Origin: Bacteroidia bacterium
Lineage (GTDB): Bacteria; Bacteroidota; Bacteroidia; CAIKAF01
NCBI GenBank assembly: GCA_030427255.1
Contig: JAUHWY010000011.1
Span: 23,933 to 87,932, forward strand
DNA: 64,000 nt
Direction of reading: 5' to 3'
Position 1 is the stretch's first letter, and each line of letters opens with the position of its first letter. Positions 44,100 to 55,000 of the stretch are shown here, piece after piece. The translations under genes and the position numbers were made by a program. The notes below the pieces were generated by a model, which was not told the origin of the DNA, made no database searches, and saw nothing but the letters and a program-made list of their open reading frames with translations.

Positions 44100-44653
44100 A
44101 TTGGAAGCATGCATATATCTTGGCCGGCTTTGTGTTTATGGGATGCACAGGCAAAAGCATAAAGCCATCGCAGTATTTGAAGCATATACTGGATGAGAAC
44201 AATGGCTATTGCAGCAGTCAGGTTCAGCCCGGCTATGATATTACTTGGTGTTATTTGCCTCAGGATTATATGGCCTATCAGGAGTTGCGTAATGATGCAC
44301 CGAATCTGGAAGCTTTGGATTCTGTAAAGGCCATGTATGCGGGTCAATGTCATTTTCGCTTAAGTTTTTCGGGAAATGTTCCCTTCGACTATTCCTTTTT
44401 TAGTGAAGAGCTGCCGCATCGGTTGTGGATAACTCGAAAGGATGGTTACCGAAGTAGTCCTTCGGGCTTTTTTGCCGAGCCACCCAATGGAGTGGATGGC
44501 CGACAAATTTGCTTAATCAGTTTGCCCTATGGGGTGGAAGAGGGACAAGACCAATTTGAATTGGAGCTTGCCTTGCCGGACCGGCAGAAAGCCATATACA
44601 TACCCTTACGAATCGATCAACTCAACGAACCCCAGATAAGCCATTCCTTATGA
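44096..44653 (+). CDS. Predicted lipoprotein in Rhs cluster
   Basis: A 185-aa protein of unknown family. MNWKHAYILAGFVFMGCTGK has a lipobox (FMGC) at Cys17, so it should be anchored in an envelope membrane. The rest has mixed strands and no motif that I recognise. ATG 44096 overlaps the previous stop (ATGA), and its stop overlaps the next ATG by 4 bases. The tight coupling suggests a structural or maturation role for the giant proteins encoded downstream. Confidence 0.6.
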   Translation: MNWKHAYILAGFVFMGCTGKSIKPSQYLKHILDENNGYCSSQVQPGYDITWCYLPQDYMAYQELRNDAPNLEALDSVKAMYAGQCHFRLSFSGNVPFDYSFFSEELPHRLWITRKDGYRSSPSGFFAEPPNGVDGRQICLISLPYGVEEGQDQFELELALPDRQKAIYIPLRIDQLNEPQISHSL

Positions 44654-47600
44654 AACATGGAGTCCACTTTTCGCTGAATCGCTTAAGAAAAAGCCGTGCC
44701 TTTAGAGTGGTATGTGCTATAGTAGCCTTAGAAACCTTATTTGGTCAATTTGGAGGCCAGTATTTGTATGCCTTGACTTCGGGGCCTGACCAACCGGAGG
44801 CCAGTAGTTTTACGCCTGCTGACATTTCCAATTTGGTAGATCCCTTTTCGGGGGATTTTTCGTACAACGTGCCATTGATGGAGATTGGTGGTTATCCGAT
44901 AAACTTGGCTTATTCGGGTGGTTCTACCATGGATCAAGAAGCCACTTGGGCGGGCTTGGGTTGGAATGTGAATACCGGTTCCATTGTACGTGATGTGCGC
45001 GGATTGCCCGATGATTTTAGGGGAGATGAAGTAGAGCGCAAATGGAATATGAAACCAAATATTACTGTTGGTGCCGGCGTCGATTTGAGCTTTGAGGCGG
45101 TTGGTTTTCCATTTGGTCAGTTGAGTGCGGGAGCCCAAATGAGTTACAACAACTATTCGGGCATTTCGGTAACCACTTCTTTGAGTCCTGGAGTAGCCAT
45201 TTCGTTAGGTGGAAAAGGTAGTTTAAACACGGGCCTAGGGATGAGTGCCGGGGGGGACGGTTTATCCATTTCGCCCAACGTATCTTTTTCAAGCAGGTTT
45301 GGCAAGGAAGGTGGCATTCAAAATGCTTTGGGATTGAATATTGGTTTACCAATTAACTCTAGAGCAGGTGCTCAGGGACTTTCATTTGGTGCGTCATTTA
45401 CCCAATTAAAGTCTTGGGAAGTACCAAAATATGATAAGAAGCTAAATCGAATGGTTGCTGATAAGAAAACGGCAAGAAATAAAGTAGCCAGTTTAGGTGG
45501 AATGCTAAGCTTTGGAGCACCCACGCATACTCCAACTATAGAAATTCCTTTTAGTACCTTTTCCTTTACGGGGAAATTCAGCATGGGGGCGGGCGTGTAT
45601 GGGGGAGACGCCGATATAGCACTTACCGGCTTTTTTACCGAACAATCGCCGAGGGGAGAGGGGAAAAAGTACCCTGCCTACGGCTATAATTTCCTTGAAG
45701 CAGGCCAAGGCCAACGGCAAGTTATGCTAGACTTTAACCGAGAAAAAGACGGAAGCTTTAGCATGAATACACCCAACTTACCTCAAGCCAGCTTGACCTA
45801 CGATGTATACAACATTAGGGCCCAAGGGATTGGCGGGAGTTTCCGTCCGTTTAGAAACGAGGTGGGGTATGTGTTCGATCCTGAAGCGGTCAGTATTTCC
45901 AACTCCGCTAATTTAGGCATAGAGCTTTCCGGTGGACAAGTGGTGAATGTTGGCGGTGAATTTGAGATATCCAATGTCACCACCCGCGCCAAGGCTTGGT
46001 TGGAAGGGAATACTGCCAGTAGGAGACTAAAATTCAAATGGCCCTATATTGATGATATTCGAGAAAACTGGCATTTCCGCCTTTCCAACGAGATGTCGGT
46101 AAATAGAGACGATCAATTTGTGCATCGCTATGGTGGTTATGGCGCCGAACGGCCTTTGAATCATTCCAATGCTTCGGAATTGAGGCCTCTTACCAAGAAC
46201 CGTTTTAATAGAACCAAAGCCTTACCCTTAGATAACGCCAAACAAAGCCGAGAGATTCGCACCTCTGCTGTTTTGTATCATACCGTGGGAGAGGTTAGAA
46301 AGTATTTCCCACACAATGCCAAATATTTAAAGCCTAATTCCCCTGCGCATCACATAGCCCAAATTACCATAATCACCGGAGAGGGGAAAGTATATGTTTT
46401 TGGTTTGCCGGCCTATAATACGAGCAAAAAGGAAATTACCATGGCCGTTGGAAATATGGATGGTGCCCCCCTTCAAATCAGCGGGGATGGCAGTTATGTG
46501 AGCATCAATAGCAGTATGGCCTCTCCAAGCAACGAGCGGGGCTTGGATCATTATTACGATGAAACCAGTACCCCGGCCTATGTACATACCTGGTTTTTAA
46601 CCGAGGTTTATTCAGCGGATTACTCCGACATCACCGGAAATGGACCCAGTGAGGACGATTTGGGCAATTATACCCTGTTTACTTATGGAGTTCCCAACCC
46701 TATGGATACCACCCGTCGGTTACCGGACATTCCTTCCTATTTCTGGAAAACACCCATGAGCAGTGGCAGTTCGGTAGCAAACTATATGGAAGGGATGAAG
46801 TCTGTTCCCTGGGACGATAAAGGCAGCCTAGTGTATGGAACCAAAGATGTATGGTATTTAAAGACCATAGAAAGCAAAACACAGGTGGTTTCCTTTGAAT
46901 TGTCGGATAGGGAAGATGGCTACGGAGGGACTGCGGCATTCAGCAGTGCAGGAGGAAGTGCCTTAAAGAAAATTGACAGAATTCATTTGTATGCCAAAGA
47001 AGATTATTTATCCAATGGAGGCAATGCGACTCCTATTAAAACGGTGCACTTTAAATACAACTATGCATTGTGTGATGGAGTACCCAATAATCTGAATGGA
47101 GGGGGGAAACTTACCTTAAAAGAGGTGTACTTCACCTTTGAGAAGAGTGGGAGGTCTAAATTTAGTCCCTATAAATTTGATTATGGGGAAAACGATCCGG
47201 TGAAAAACCCCGATTATGCGGCTGGGAGAAACGACCGATGGGGAAATTATAAGGTGGCCCATAGTGGAATAAGCAATGTGGATTTTTCGTATACCCACCA
47301 AGACCGCTCGGTGCAAGACGATTATGCCTCTGCCTGGTGCTTACGGGAGATAATTACTCCTTCGGGGGGCAAAATATCGGTGGAATACGAAAGCGATGCC
47401 TATGCCTATGTGCAAGACCGACAAGCAAGTAAGATGTTTCGATTGGTGGGTGCAGGCAGCAGTACGGATGTTTCTTTGGCCAGCAACCAGCTTTTTCAGG
47501 CCGGGAGTCATAATGCCAATGCTTTTTTATTTTTTGCCTTGGATGAACACATCGATCAAACGGTGTATTCTGGTTCTCAAGCCAGTGAAAAGGTAATTCA

Positions 47601-50600
47601 GGAGTATGTAAAAGGTTGGCACAACGATTTCAATGGACCTAAAAAGCACCTCTACTTTAGGGTGTTGGTGAATGTAGCTGCAGATGCCGGTAAAAAAGAA
47701 TATGTTTCGGGTTATGCAGAAATAGAAACCAATCCCATAACGGGTGATGTTTGGGCAGGGGCAACCCGAAATGGAGGAAGTGGGCCTTATACACACGGCT
47801 ACGTAAGGGTGAAGTTGGTTCCATTGAACGATTCAGGAACTCCGGATACCCAGCCTATTTCAAAGGCTGCTTGGCAATTCTCCCGAATTCAAACCCCGCG
47901 CTATGCTTATAATCAACCCGACCCGTCCGCCTCTGCACCTGAGCAGTTGTTGAAGGCCTTAGGCAATGCCAATTTGTTGGCTCAGGTATTTGAGTTTTTC
48001 CAAGGGCCCAATCGGGCCATGCGCAACAAAGGCTTCGGACATGAATTTAGTCCATCGGAGTCTTTTATACGCTTGTATGTGCCGGATGGAGAAAAACTAG
48101 GTGGGGGAGTTCGGGTAAAGAGCGTAAAAATCAATGACTCTTGGGCAAGTATGACGCCCACCGAAAGCTCCTACGACTATGGACAAAGCTATGAGTACAC
48201 TCTGGAAGATGGGCGAAGCAGTGGAGTGGCCTCTTGGGAACCAGCCTTAGGAGCGGACGAGAACCCCCACCGCTATCCTATTTTCTTTAGTCAGTCCAAA
48301 AGCTTGGTGCCGGACGATCGCTTTTATCAAGAAACTCCCTTATGTGAAGGCTTGTTTCCCTCTCCCTCTGTGGGCTATAGCCGAGTAGTGGTTAAAAACT
48401 TGGATAGAACTGGGGTAAGCATAAACGCCACGGGCTACACCGAGCATCAGTTTTATACAGCCAGGGATTTTCCTACGAAGTACGAACGCACGGAGATGAA
48501 ACCGCATCGGGATCAGCCCCCTTTCATTTTAAGTCTATTGAATGTGTATTCCTACGACTATATGTCTGCGGCTCAAGGCTTTTATATTGAGCTCAACGAT
48601 ATGCATGGTAAGCCTAAAGCCACAAGAGTCTTTGCGGAAGGCCAAACCGTTCCCTTACAAGAAACTAGGCATTATTACAATTTGACCAGTAGTGGTGGCC
48701 TAAGCTCAAGGGTTCCCGTACTTCGTTCCGACGGTAGTTTGGATCAACAAGAGCTAGGTGTGGATGTAGACATGGTATTTGATTTTAGGGAGCATAGTAC
48801 TGAGTCCAACGCAGTAAATATTCCTTTGAATTTGGCATTTTTTCTAGTGGGTGTTTTTCCTGCTTTTGTTCCAACCGCAGTCCCTACTTATTCGGGTGAG
48901 GAAACACGTTTCCGCTCCGCTACCTTTACTAAGGTAGTTCGAAGGGCAGGTATAGAAATGAAGACCGAACAGGTGGATTTGGGTTCAAGGGTCCTAACCG
49001 AGAACAAAGCATTTGATCCTCAAGGGGGCGGTGTGTTGGTCACCCAAGTAAACAATGAATACGAGGACGATCGCTATGCTTTGAATGTTCCGGCCTATTG
49101 GGCTTATCCAGGCATGGGGCATGCTACCCAAAACTGGGGTGTGGTTTTAAATACGCAGACCAGTGGCGGTGCCTTACAAATTGCAAGCAACGGAGAATTA
49201 ACGGGTAGTTTAGCGCAGCATTTATTTCCCGGCGATGTGGTTACTCGTCCCATTCCCGGCCGATCGGGAATTCTTAAGTTTTTGCACGGGGGTAACTTTC
49301 ATGTAGCCCATGCCAACCGATGGTGGGTTTCGGTGAATTCAAGCGGAAATAAAGTATTTATTGATGCCTCCGGTACTTTGATTACGCCCAACTCTTTCAA
49401 CACCCCCATTAGTGGGTATGTAAAGGTATTGAAGGCAGGCCGTCAAAACCTTTTGCAAGCGCAGGCAGAACAATTGGAAATGTTGGAGCAACCTTTCCGT
49501 GGAGATAGTTTGGTGCTTGATCAGGCCAGTAGAATGCTTTCAGCAAGTGCCATTGAATACGACCAGCGATGGAAGATGTTTGATAACCGCTTGTATTATT
49601 CGCAAGATTCCTTGGTTCTTGATTGTCGCTTCCAAACAGGCTTTTCTGCCTTTCTAGAATTGTTAAATCGACTTATCCGTGATGATAAAATGGACTCCTT
49701 ATGGGCAGATAGCATTAATGTTAGTCAGTTGTACCCAGGCTTTTCTGATACCGTAAATGCTTATGGTCCCAATTGCGGGGAATTATACTTAACCATGGAT
49801 ACCTTATATAATGGGGTTGGAGGAGTGAAAATAGAAAGCTTTGACTCCCTTGGAGTGTCTTGCGGAGATTCTAGTTTAGGCCGTCAGTATTGTATATTTG
49901 GTATTAATATTAGTCAAGGTTCCGGGTATTCTCCCGTAGATACAAGCACATGGAATAATATTTCCTACTTTGATACGACAGGCATAATAACCCAGTACTA
50001 TCCAAACATAGACCCACTAGTTAACCAATATTCACATTTTGTAACTGCTTATTTGGATAATGGATCACCTGTTTCTCTTCACTTTGGACAGGACTTTTGT
50101 TTCGATGTTCAATCTGGCTGTGATACGGTACACACCATTTACCCCTGTAATTTTGATTTAGGGCAAAAAATCAACCCCTACATCTACAATGTGCGAGGCA
50201 AGCACCGGGCATTTAGGAATTACACCTATCTAACCCCACGAAGTCCGGGAAACCTTAGTACGGCGGCCAATCTAAGGACCGACGGGTACTTTGCTCAGTT
50301 TGCCGGGAATATTTGGACGGTACCACTTACCGGAAGTGCCGGTCTATGGTTAAAGAATGCCTCGGTCATTGCTCAAGACAAATGGAAATGGGCGAGTGAA
50401 ATCACTAATTACAGTCCCCACGGTACCGAAATTGAGAACATGGACGCCTTGGGCAATTATTCTACGGCCATATATGGGTATAAGCACACCTTACCGATTG
50501 CCGTTTCCAAGAATGCCCGTTACCGGCAAATTGCCTACGATGGCTTTGAGGATTATTACAGCAATTATTTCCCAAGTTCTTGTGAAGAATACTACTTCCG

Positions 50601-51264
50601 CTTCAACAACTTCAGCAGTCAATTAAGTACGACGGAAGCCCATACAGGTTTGCGTTCTATGGAAGTCCCTGCCGGAGATACGGTATTTGTGGATAAGCAG
50701 CTGGCCACCTATTACAACCGGAGGACTACCGATGCTGCTCCCTATCTACTCCAGAATGAAGATTTGCTTGGCTTCTTTAGTCCTGAAATCACAGGCAGCG
50801 ACCAACAGTATATGGTTTCTTTTTGGGTGAAGCAGTCCGGTTTTAATCCATTGGTGAAGAGCTATACGGGGATTCAGCCAATGGTGGAGCTTAACGGTAC
50901 TCCCTATACCCTAAGTATTGACAGAGGCCCAATTATTGACGGGTGGCAGCAAATAAGGGCCGAGTTTACGATTCTGGCCAGCAGCTCCGGTACCATTCGT
51001 TTTGGCGTTAGAAATACTACGGGTGACCTGTATTATTTTGACGATTATCGAGTCCATCCCTTCCAGGCAACCATGCAGTCCTTTGTTTATCATCCCGGCA
51101 ATTTCCGTTACATGGCCCAACTGGACGAGAACAATTACGCCACCTTCTATGAGTACGACGAGGAAGGGAATCTGATTCGAATCAAGAAAGAAACCGTTCG
51201 GGGGGTGATGACCATTCAAGAGAACCGTCAAAAATCTTTCCGCTACGATTTGACCAATCCATAA
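44650..51264 (+). CDS. Giant SpvB/TcB-like YD-repeat surface protein
   Basis: A 2204-aa protein. The N-terminal hydrophobic stretch (VVCAIVALETLFGQFGGQYLYAL) is a likely signal. It is followed by SFTPADISNLVDPFSGDFSYNVPLMEIGGYPINLAYSGG and WAGLGWNVNTGSIVRDVRGLPDDF. This is the block that opens a group of Bacteroidota proteins usually found beside Rhs genes, and it is analogous to the SpvB/TcB start of Tc toxins. A Cys-rich insert lies at about 1680-1835 and a jelly-roll at about 2010-2140. The C-terminus has a YD-type repeat, YATFYEYDEEGNLIRIKKET. With the 3021-aa protein it may form one two-part YD shell. No T9SS sorting domain was seen. Confidence 0.75.
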   Translation: MKHGVHFSLNRLRKSRAFRVVCAIVALETLFGQFGGQYLYALTSGPDQPEASSFTPADISNLVDPFSGDFSYNVPLMEIGGYPINLAYSGGSTMDQEATWAGLGWNVNTGSIVRDVRGLPDDFRGDEVERKWNMKPNITVGAGVDLSFEAVGFPFGQLSAGAQMSYNNYSGISVTTSLSPGVAISLGGKGSLNTGLGMSAGGDGLSISPNVSFSSRFGKEGGIQNALGLNIGLPINSRAGAQGLSFGASFTQLKSWEVPKYDKKLNRMVADKKTARNKVASLGGMLSFGAPTHTPTIEIPFSTFSFTGKFSMGAGVYGGDADIALTGFFTEQSPRGEGKKYPAYGYNFLEAGQGQRQVMLDFNREKDGSFSMNTPNLPQASLTYDVYNIRAQGIGGSFRPFRNEVGYVFDPEAVSISNSANLGIELSGGQVVNVGGEFEISNVTTRAKAWLEGNTASRRLKFKWPYIDDIRENWHFRLSNEMSVNRDDQFVHRYGGYGAERPLNHSNASELRPLTKNRFNRTKALPLDNAKQSREIRTSAVLYHTVGEVRKYFPHNAKYLKPNSPAHHIAQITIITGEGKVYVFGLPAYNTSKKEITMAVGNMDGAPLQISGDGSYVSINSSMASPSNERGLDHYYDETSTPAYVHTWFLTEVYSADYSDITGNGPSEDDLGNYTLFTYGVPNPMDTTRRLPDIPSYFWKTPMSSGSSVANYMEGMKSVPWDDKGSLVYGTKDVWYLKTIESKTQVVSFELSDREDGYGGTAAFSSAGGSALKKIDRIHLYAKEDYLSNGGNATPIKTVHFKYNYALCDGVPNNLNGGGKLTLKEVYFTFEKSGRSKFSPYKFDYGENDPVKNPDYAAGRNDRWGNYKVAHSGISNVDFSYTHQDRSVQDDYASAWCLREIITPSGGKISVEYESDAYAYVQDRQASKMFRLVGAGSSTDVSLASNQLFQAGSHNANAFLFFALDEHIDQTVYSGSQASEKVIQEYVKGWHNDFNGPKKHLYFRVLVNVAADAGKKEYVSGYAEIETNPITGDVWAGATRNGGSGPYTHGYVRVKLVPLNDSGTPDTQPISKAAWQFSRIQTPRYAYNQPDPSASAPEQLLKALGNANLLAQVFEFFQGPNRAMRNKGFGHEFSPSESFIRLYVPDGEKLGGGVRVKSVKINDSWASMTPTESSYDYGQSYEYTLEDGRSSGVASWEPALGADENPHRYPIFFSQSKSLVPDDRFYQETPLCEGLFPSPSVGYSRVVVKNLDRTGVSINATGYTEHQFYTARDFPTKYERTEMKPHRDQPPFILSLLNVYSYDYMSAAQGFYIELNDMHGKPKATRVFAEGQTVPLQETRHYYNLTSSGGLSSRVPVLRSDGSLDQQELGVDVDMVFDFREHSTESNAVNIPLNLAFFLVGVFPAFVPTAVPTYSGEETRFRSATFTKVVRRAGIEMKTEQVDLGSRVLTENKAFDPQGGGVLVTQVNNEYEDDRYALNVPAYWAYPGMGHATQNWGVVLNTQTSGGALQIASNGELTGSLAQHLFPGDVVTRPIPGRSGILKFLHGGNFHVAHANRWWVSVNSSGNKVFIDASGTLITPNSFNTPISGYVKVLKAGRQNLLQAQAEQLEMLEQPFRGDSLVLDQASRMLSASAIEYDQRWKMFDNRLYYSQDSLVLDCRFQTGFSAFLELLNRLIRDDKMDSLWADSINVSQLYPGFSDTVNAYGPNCGELYLTMDTLYNGVGGVKIESFDSLGVSCGDSSLGRQYCIFGINISQGSGYSPVDTSTWNNISYFDTTGIITQYYPNIDPLVNQYSHFVTAYLDNGSPVSLHFGQDFCFDVQSGCDTVHTIYPCNFDLGQKINPYIYNVRGKHRAFRNYTYLTPRSPGNLSTAANLRTDGYFAQFAGNIWTVPLTGSAGLWLKNASVIAQDKWKWASEITNYSPHGTEIENMDALGNYSTAIYGYKHTLPIAVSKNARYRQIAYDGFEDYYSNYFPSSCEEYYFRFNNFSSQLSTTEAHTGLRSMEVPAGDTVFVDKQLATYYNRRTTDAAPYLLQNEDLLGFFSPEITGSDQQYMVSFWVKQSGFNPLVKSYTGIQPMVELNGTPYTLSIDRGPIIDGWQQIRAEFTILASSSGTIRFGVRNTTGDLYYFDDYRVHPFQATMQSFVYHPGNFRYMAQLDENNYATFYEYDEEGNLIRIKKETVRGVMTIQENRQKSFRYDLTNP

Positions 51265-51277
51265 TGCAAAGGGAATT

Positions 51278-52030
51278 ATGAGACTTCTGCATATCATATT
51301 GTTGACTTTAGGGTGGTTTATGGGTTTCCGGGCCGGTAACGGTCTGGAGGCTCAAAACCAAACCCCTGCCATTGATCAAGTGGTGGAACGGGTACAGGCC
51401 TATTTCGAAAAGCACTCAAATTTTGAGGTGGATATTGAATACCTGTTGTTCAATGGCCATAGCAGCGAGGAGTTGATAGAGCAAAGCAAGGGGAAGATGC
51501 AGCGGCAGGGCGACTACTATGTTATGGATTATGGAGAAGTCTGGATGATGCAGGGCGAGGGAGGCTTGTTGCAGGCCGACAAACGTCGCCGAAAAGCATA
51601 TCTCACTCCCTTAGACAGTGCTTTTGTAAGCCCCAATCCCGGTTCGGTGGCTTGGGAAAATATTAAGACTCTTGCCAGCGAAGTACGGATGATCGAACAA
51701 GCGGAGGGGTTTAGGATTCGTATTTCTTTTGAGAAATCGCCTTTTAGTCCCTACCGTCATTTTGATATTCTGATTGACAAGGAAATGCAACAGCTCAGGG
51801 GCTATGTCATGTATTTTAGGCAGGGCTTGGACGCTTACAATTATCAAACCAACTACACCGAATCTCCTCGCTTGGAGTTACGCTTTGGGCCCATAAAGCT
51901 GAATCCAAGCTATAAAAAGGGGCTATTTTCTTTAGATGCCTATGTAAAGCAGGGTCGAGATGGCTATCGAGGCCTTGGGGCATTAGCAAGCTATGAAATT
52001 ATTGATTTGACCAAACCATCAAAACCTTAA
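51278..52030 (+). CDS. LolA-like periplasmic protein in Rhs cluster
   Basis: A 250-aa protein with a signal peptide (MRLLHIILLTLGWFMGFRAG). The mature part (ALVERVQAYFEKHSNFEVDIEYLLF-like start, then GKMQRQGDYYVMDYGEVWMMQGEGGLL, RRRKAYLTPL, HFDILIDKEMQQLRGYVMYF) follows the strand order of LolA/outer-membrane lipoprotein carrier-like domains. Such a fold carries a hydrophobic cargo through the periplasm. It sits between the two giant genes, 13 bp after the first and 5 bp before the second, which suggests a chaperone role for one of them. That role is inferred from context. Confidence 0.55.
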   Translation: MRLLHIILLTLGWFMGFRAGNGLEAQNQTPAIDQVVERVQAYFEKHSNFEVDIEYLLFNGHSSEELIEQSKGKMQRQGDYYVMDYGEVWMMQGEGGLLQADKRRRKAYLTPLDSAFVSPNPGSVAWENIKTLASEVRMIEQAEGFRIRISFEKSPFSPYRHFDILIDKEMQQLRGYVMYFRQGLDAYNYQTNYTESPRLELRFGPIKLNPSYKKGLFSLDAYVKQGRDGYRGLGALASYEIIDLTKPSKP

Positions 52031-52035
52031 GCACC

Positions 52036-55000
52036 ATGAAACCGCACGTTCGTCTTATTTTGCTGTGTTTTGCCTTAGTTCATGGATTGTTGCATGGGCA
52101 AGGGGTTCCCACTACGCGCCTTTGGGTATACGATTTGGATTCGGCCACTACAGCTTTGGTGCAGGATCCTCAAATCGGCAGTTTGCCGGGCACCACTTTT
52201 CATGACCGGCAAACCATGGGTTTGGTAACGGTTGGTTTGGACCCTCAGGTAAATTGGTGTTATAGCCAATATGTAAGTTATGAGGTAGATGTGGATGTGG
52301 ATTATAAAACTTGGGATGCCAATTTGTCTACGTTGGTGAGTCATACCGTGCAAAAGACCTTTGAAATTGATTTTGCGCCCTACAACCACACCAATTATGT
52401 TCAGGAAGAGAACTTTTTTATACCGGGTGCTTATGAAATAGAGATTGATATTACTTCGGTAACGGCCAGGGATTCCTTGGGTACGGTATTGACTTTTAAT
52501 AGCGACTGGGACGATTATCCGGGAGATTTATATTTTCAAGCTCAGGTGGATGTGGAACGGTTTGGTGATTTTGATCCCAACACTGCACCTTCGGGTTTAA
52601 ACTATCTGTACTCCTCCAATTTGGATCAAATACAGATACGTTGGGCTGCACCCACCAATGGAGAAACCCATTTTGATGTGGAATGGACTTGGGTGGATGC
52701 CCATGACTCAAGCAGTTCCAATCCTACTACCATGTTGCCGCACAATCAAGTGTATGCCAATTTTAGTATGAACAGCACCCGTGTGCGTGTTCCCAGCTCG
52801 GTAACCAAAATTGTGTTGCCCAATGTGTTTGATAGAGGTTATTTGGTGGCACGCGTCCGTGGGGTGGGAAGAAATCCGAGCGATTTGGAGCACGAAGTTG
52901 TGAGCACTTGGACCTTTAACCAGAACTACAATAGTCCCAGTTTGCTAAGTACCATACCTTCTAACGCAAAGTATACCGTAACAGGACATGAGCCGGATAA
53001 AAACTGGATGTTGCAAGTCAGCTATGCAGAGGACGGCAAGAACAAACATGTGGTGTCTTATGCGGACGGCAGCAGTAGGGTACGCCAACAAGTTACCTAC
53101 TTGTCCACGCAGCAAGAAGCGGTAGTAGGTCAAACCATTTACGACCATCAAGGGCGACCCGGGGTTACTATCTTGCCGGCCCCTGCCGGGCACCCAAGGA
53201 TAAAGTACTATGAAGATTTCAATGTAAGTGCGGCAAGTCAAGCCCCTTATAGCCGGGTAGATTTTGATTTGGATTCTTTATCGGGAGGCAATTGTGTTCC
53301 TAATCCTATTGGCTTAGACGATACTTCGGGTGCTTCACACTATTACAGTACGGCGAATACCAATTTGGGAGGAATACAAGGCTATGTTCCGGATGCCTAT
53401 GATTTTCCTATGAGTGTGGTGCAGTATACCCCGGACAATACGGGAAGAATACGCAGGCAAGGCGGAGTGGGCCCCGACCACCAAGCAGGTAGTGGCCACG
53501 AAACCCGCTATTTTTATGGAAAGCCGCAACAGGAGCAATTGGATATGCTCTTTGGAACCGACGTAGGCTATGCCAGCCATTACAAAAAACAAATGGTATT
53601 GGATGCCAATGGCCAGGTTTCGGTATCGTATATGGATATGGCAGGTAGGGTAGTGGCGACCTCATTGGCGGGCCAAGAACCGGGAAATTTGGTGGCCTTA
53701 CGGGATAGTGCCGATACTCAGGATTTGCCCGATGCCGAGAAAAAGGTAGTGGTAAGCGATTTATTGAATGTTTCGCCAAACTATCCCCAAGGCAAGGAGA
53801 ATCACCTGTCACAAGATCTAAAGCGTTTGGAGGTGATAAGCAGTTTGTTGGTGGCCGCACCTCAGGTTTACACCTTTGATTATGAGCTGATAGGGCTGGA
53901 TTATTTGGATTCTTGTTTGCAGGATTTGTGCATGGATTGCGTGTACGATGTGTCCATTTCGATTAAGGACGATTGCGGCAATGAGCAGTTGGACAATGGA
54001 GCGGTAAGCGTGCGCTTGGGCGGAGGAGCCGATACGGCATGCAATGCCACAGATACCTTTCAGGTGAGTCAGTTCACCGCAACCTTGGATGTGGGTAGCT
54101 ATACCATAGAAAAAGTAGTGAGCCTGAACGATTCGGTGTTGGATATTTACGCCAAAATGTATTTGGAACGGGATACCTGTTTGTTGACGGTAGACGACTT
54201 TTTTGAAATGCCCGATACGACGGGTTGCGAAATAACCTGCGATGTTTGTGAAACCACCTTTGCTTCGATGGGCAGCCGTAGCACCTATATACAGAACCGG
54301 ATACAAGAGCTGATTGATGATAGCGTAGCGATTGACGATACCACCTTTTTTGAGAACCAATATGGAAGGTATTGGGACGATTATAAATCGAATTGCGACC
54401 AAGTGTGCAACGATCCGGGAGCCGATTTGTGCGAAAGCGGGTATAAGATGATGTTGGCGGATATGAGTCCTGGAGGGCAATATGCAGAGTTCGATGAAGA
54501 TGCCAACGGGAATGTAGTTACCATCGGGTATCCATTATCCATTTTAGGTCCTATAAACTTTTTAAAGCCTCGATTGAACAGTCAAATATCGGGGATTGCG
54601 GTTAGTGGCAGTTTAATACTTGCCAGTTGGCGGAACCCTAGGTTTTTGGATGCGAGTGGGAATTGGGTGAGCGAGTATAGGAACGACATTGGAGAGCGGG
54701 TTAAGATATATTTGAATGAGTTGACGCCCAACAGCTTTACCCCTGCTGTGCATCCCAATGCCACCATACATCAAGACCCCAATACCTTACAATCGTGGAT
54801 TTATCCGGAAGATTTGGCGCATGTAGAAGATTTTATAGCCAATTGGGATCCGGAGTTTGCTAAGTCTTTAGTGGTGTACCACCCGGAGTATCTGCATTAC
54901 GAATGGTGTAAGGCGAATACCTACGATCGCGATACCTTGAATGGAGACAGCATCAATACTTGGCAATTGGCAGGAAAGCTGAGAAGTTTGACCTTGCAAC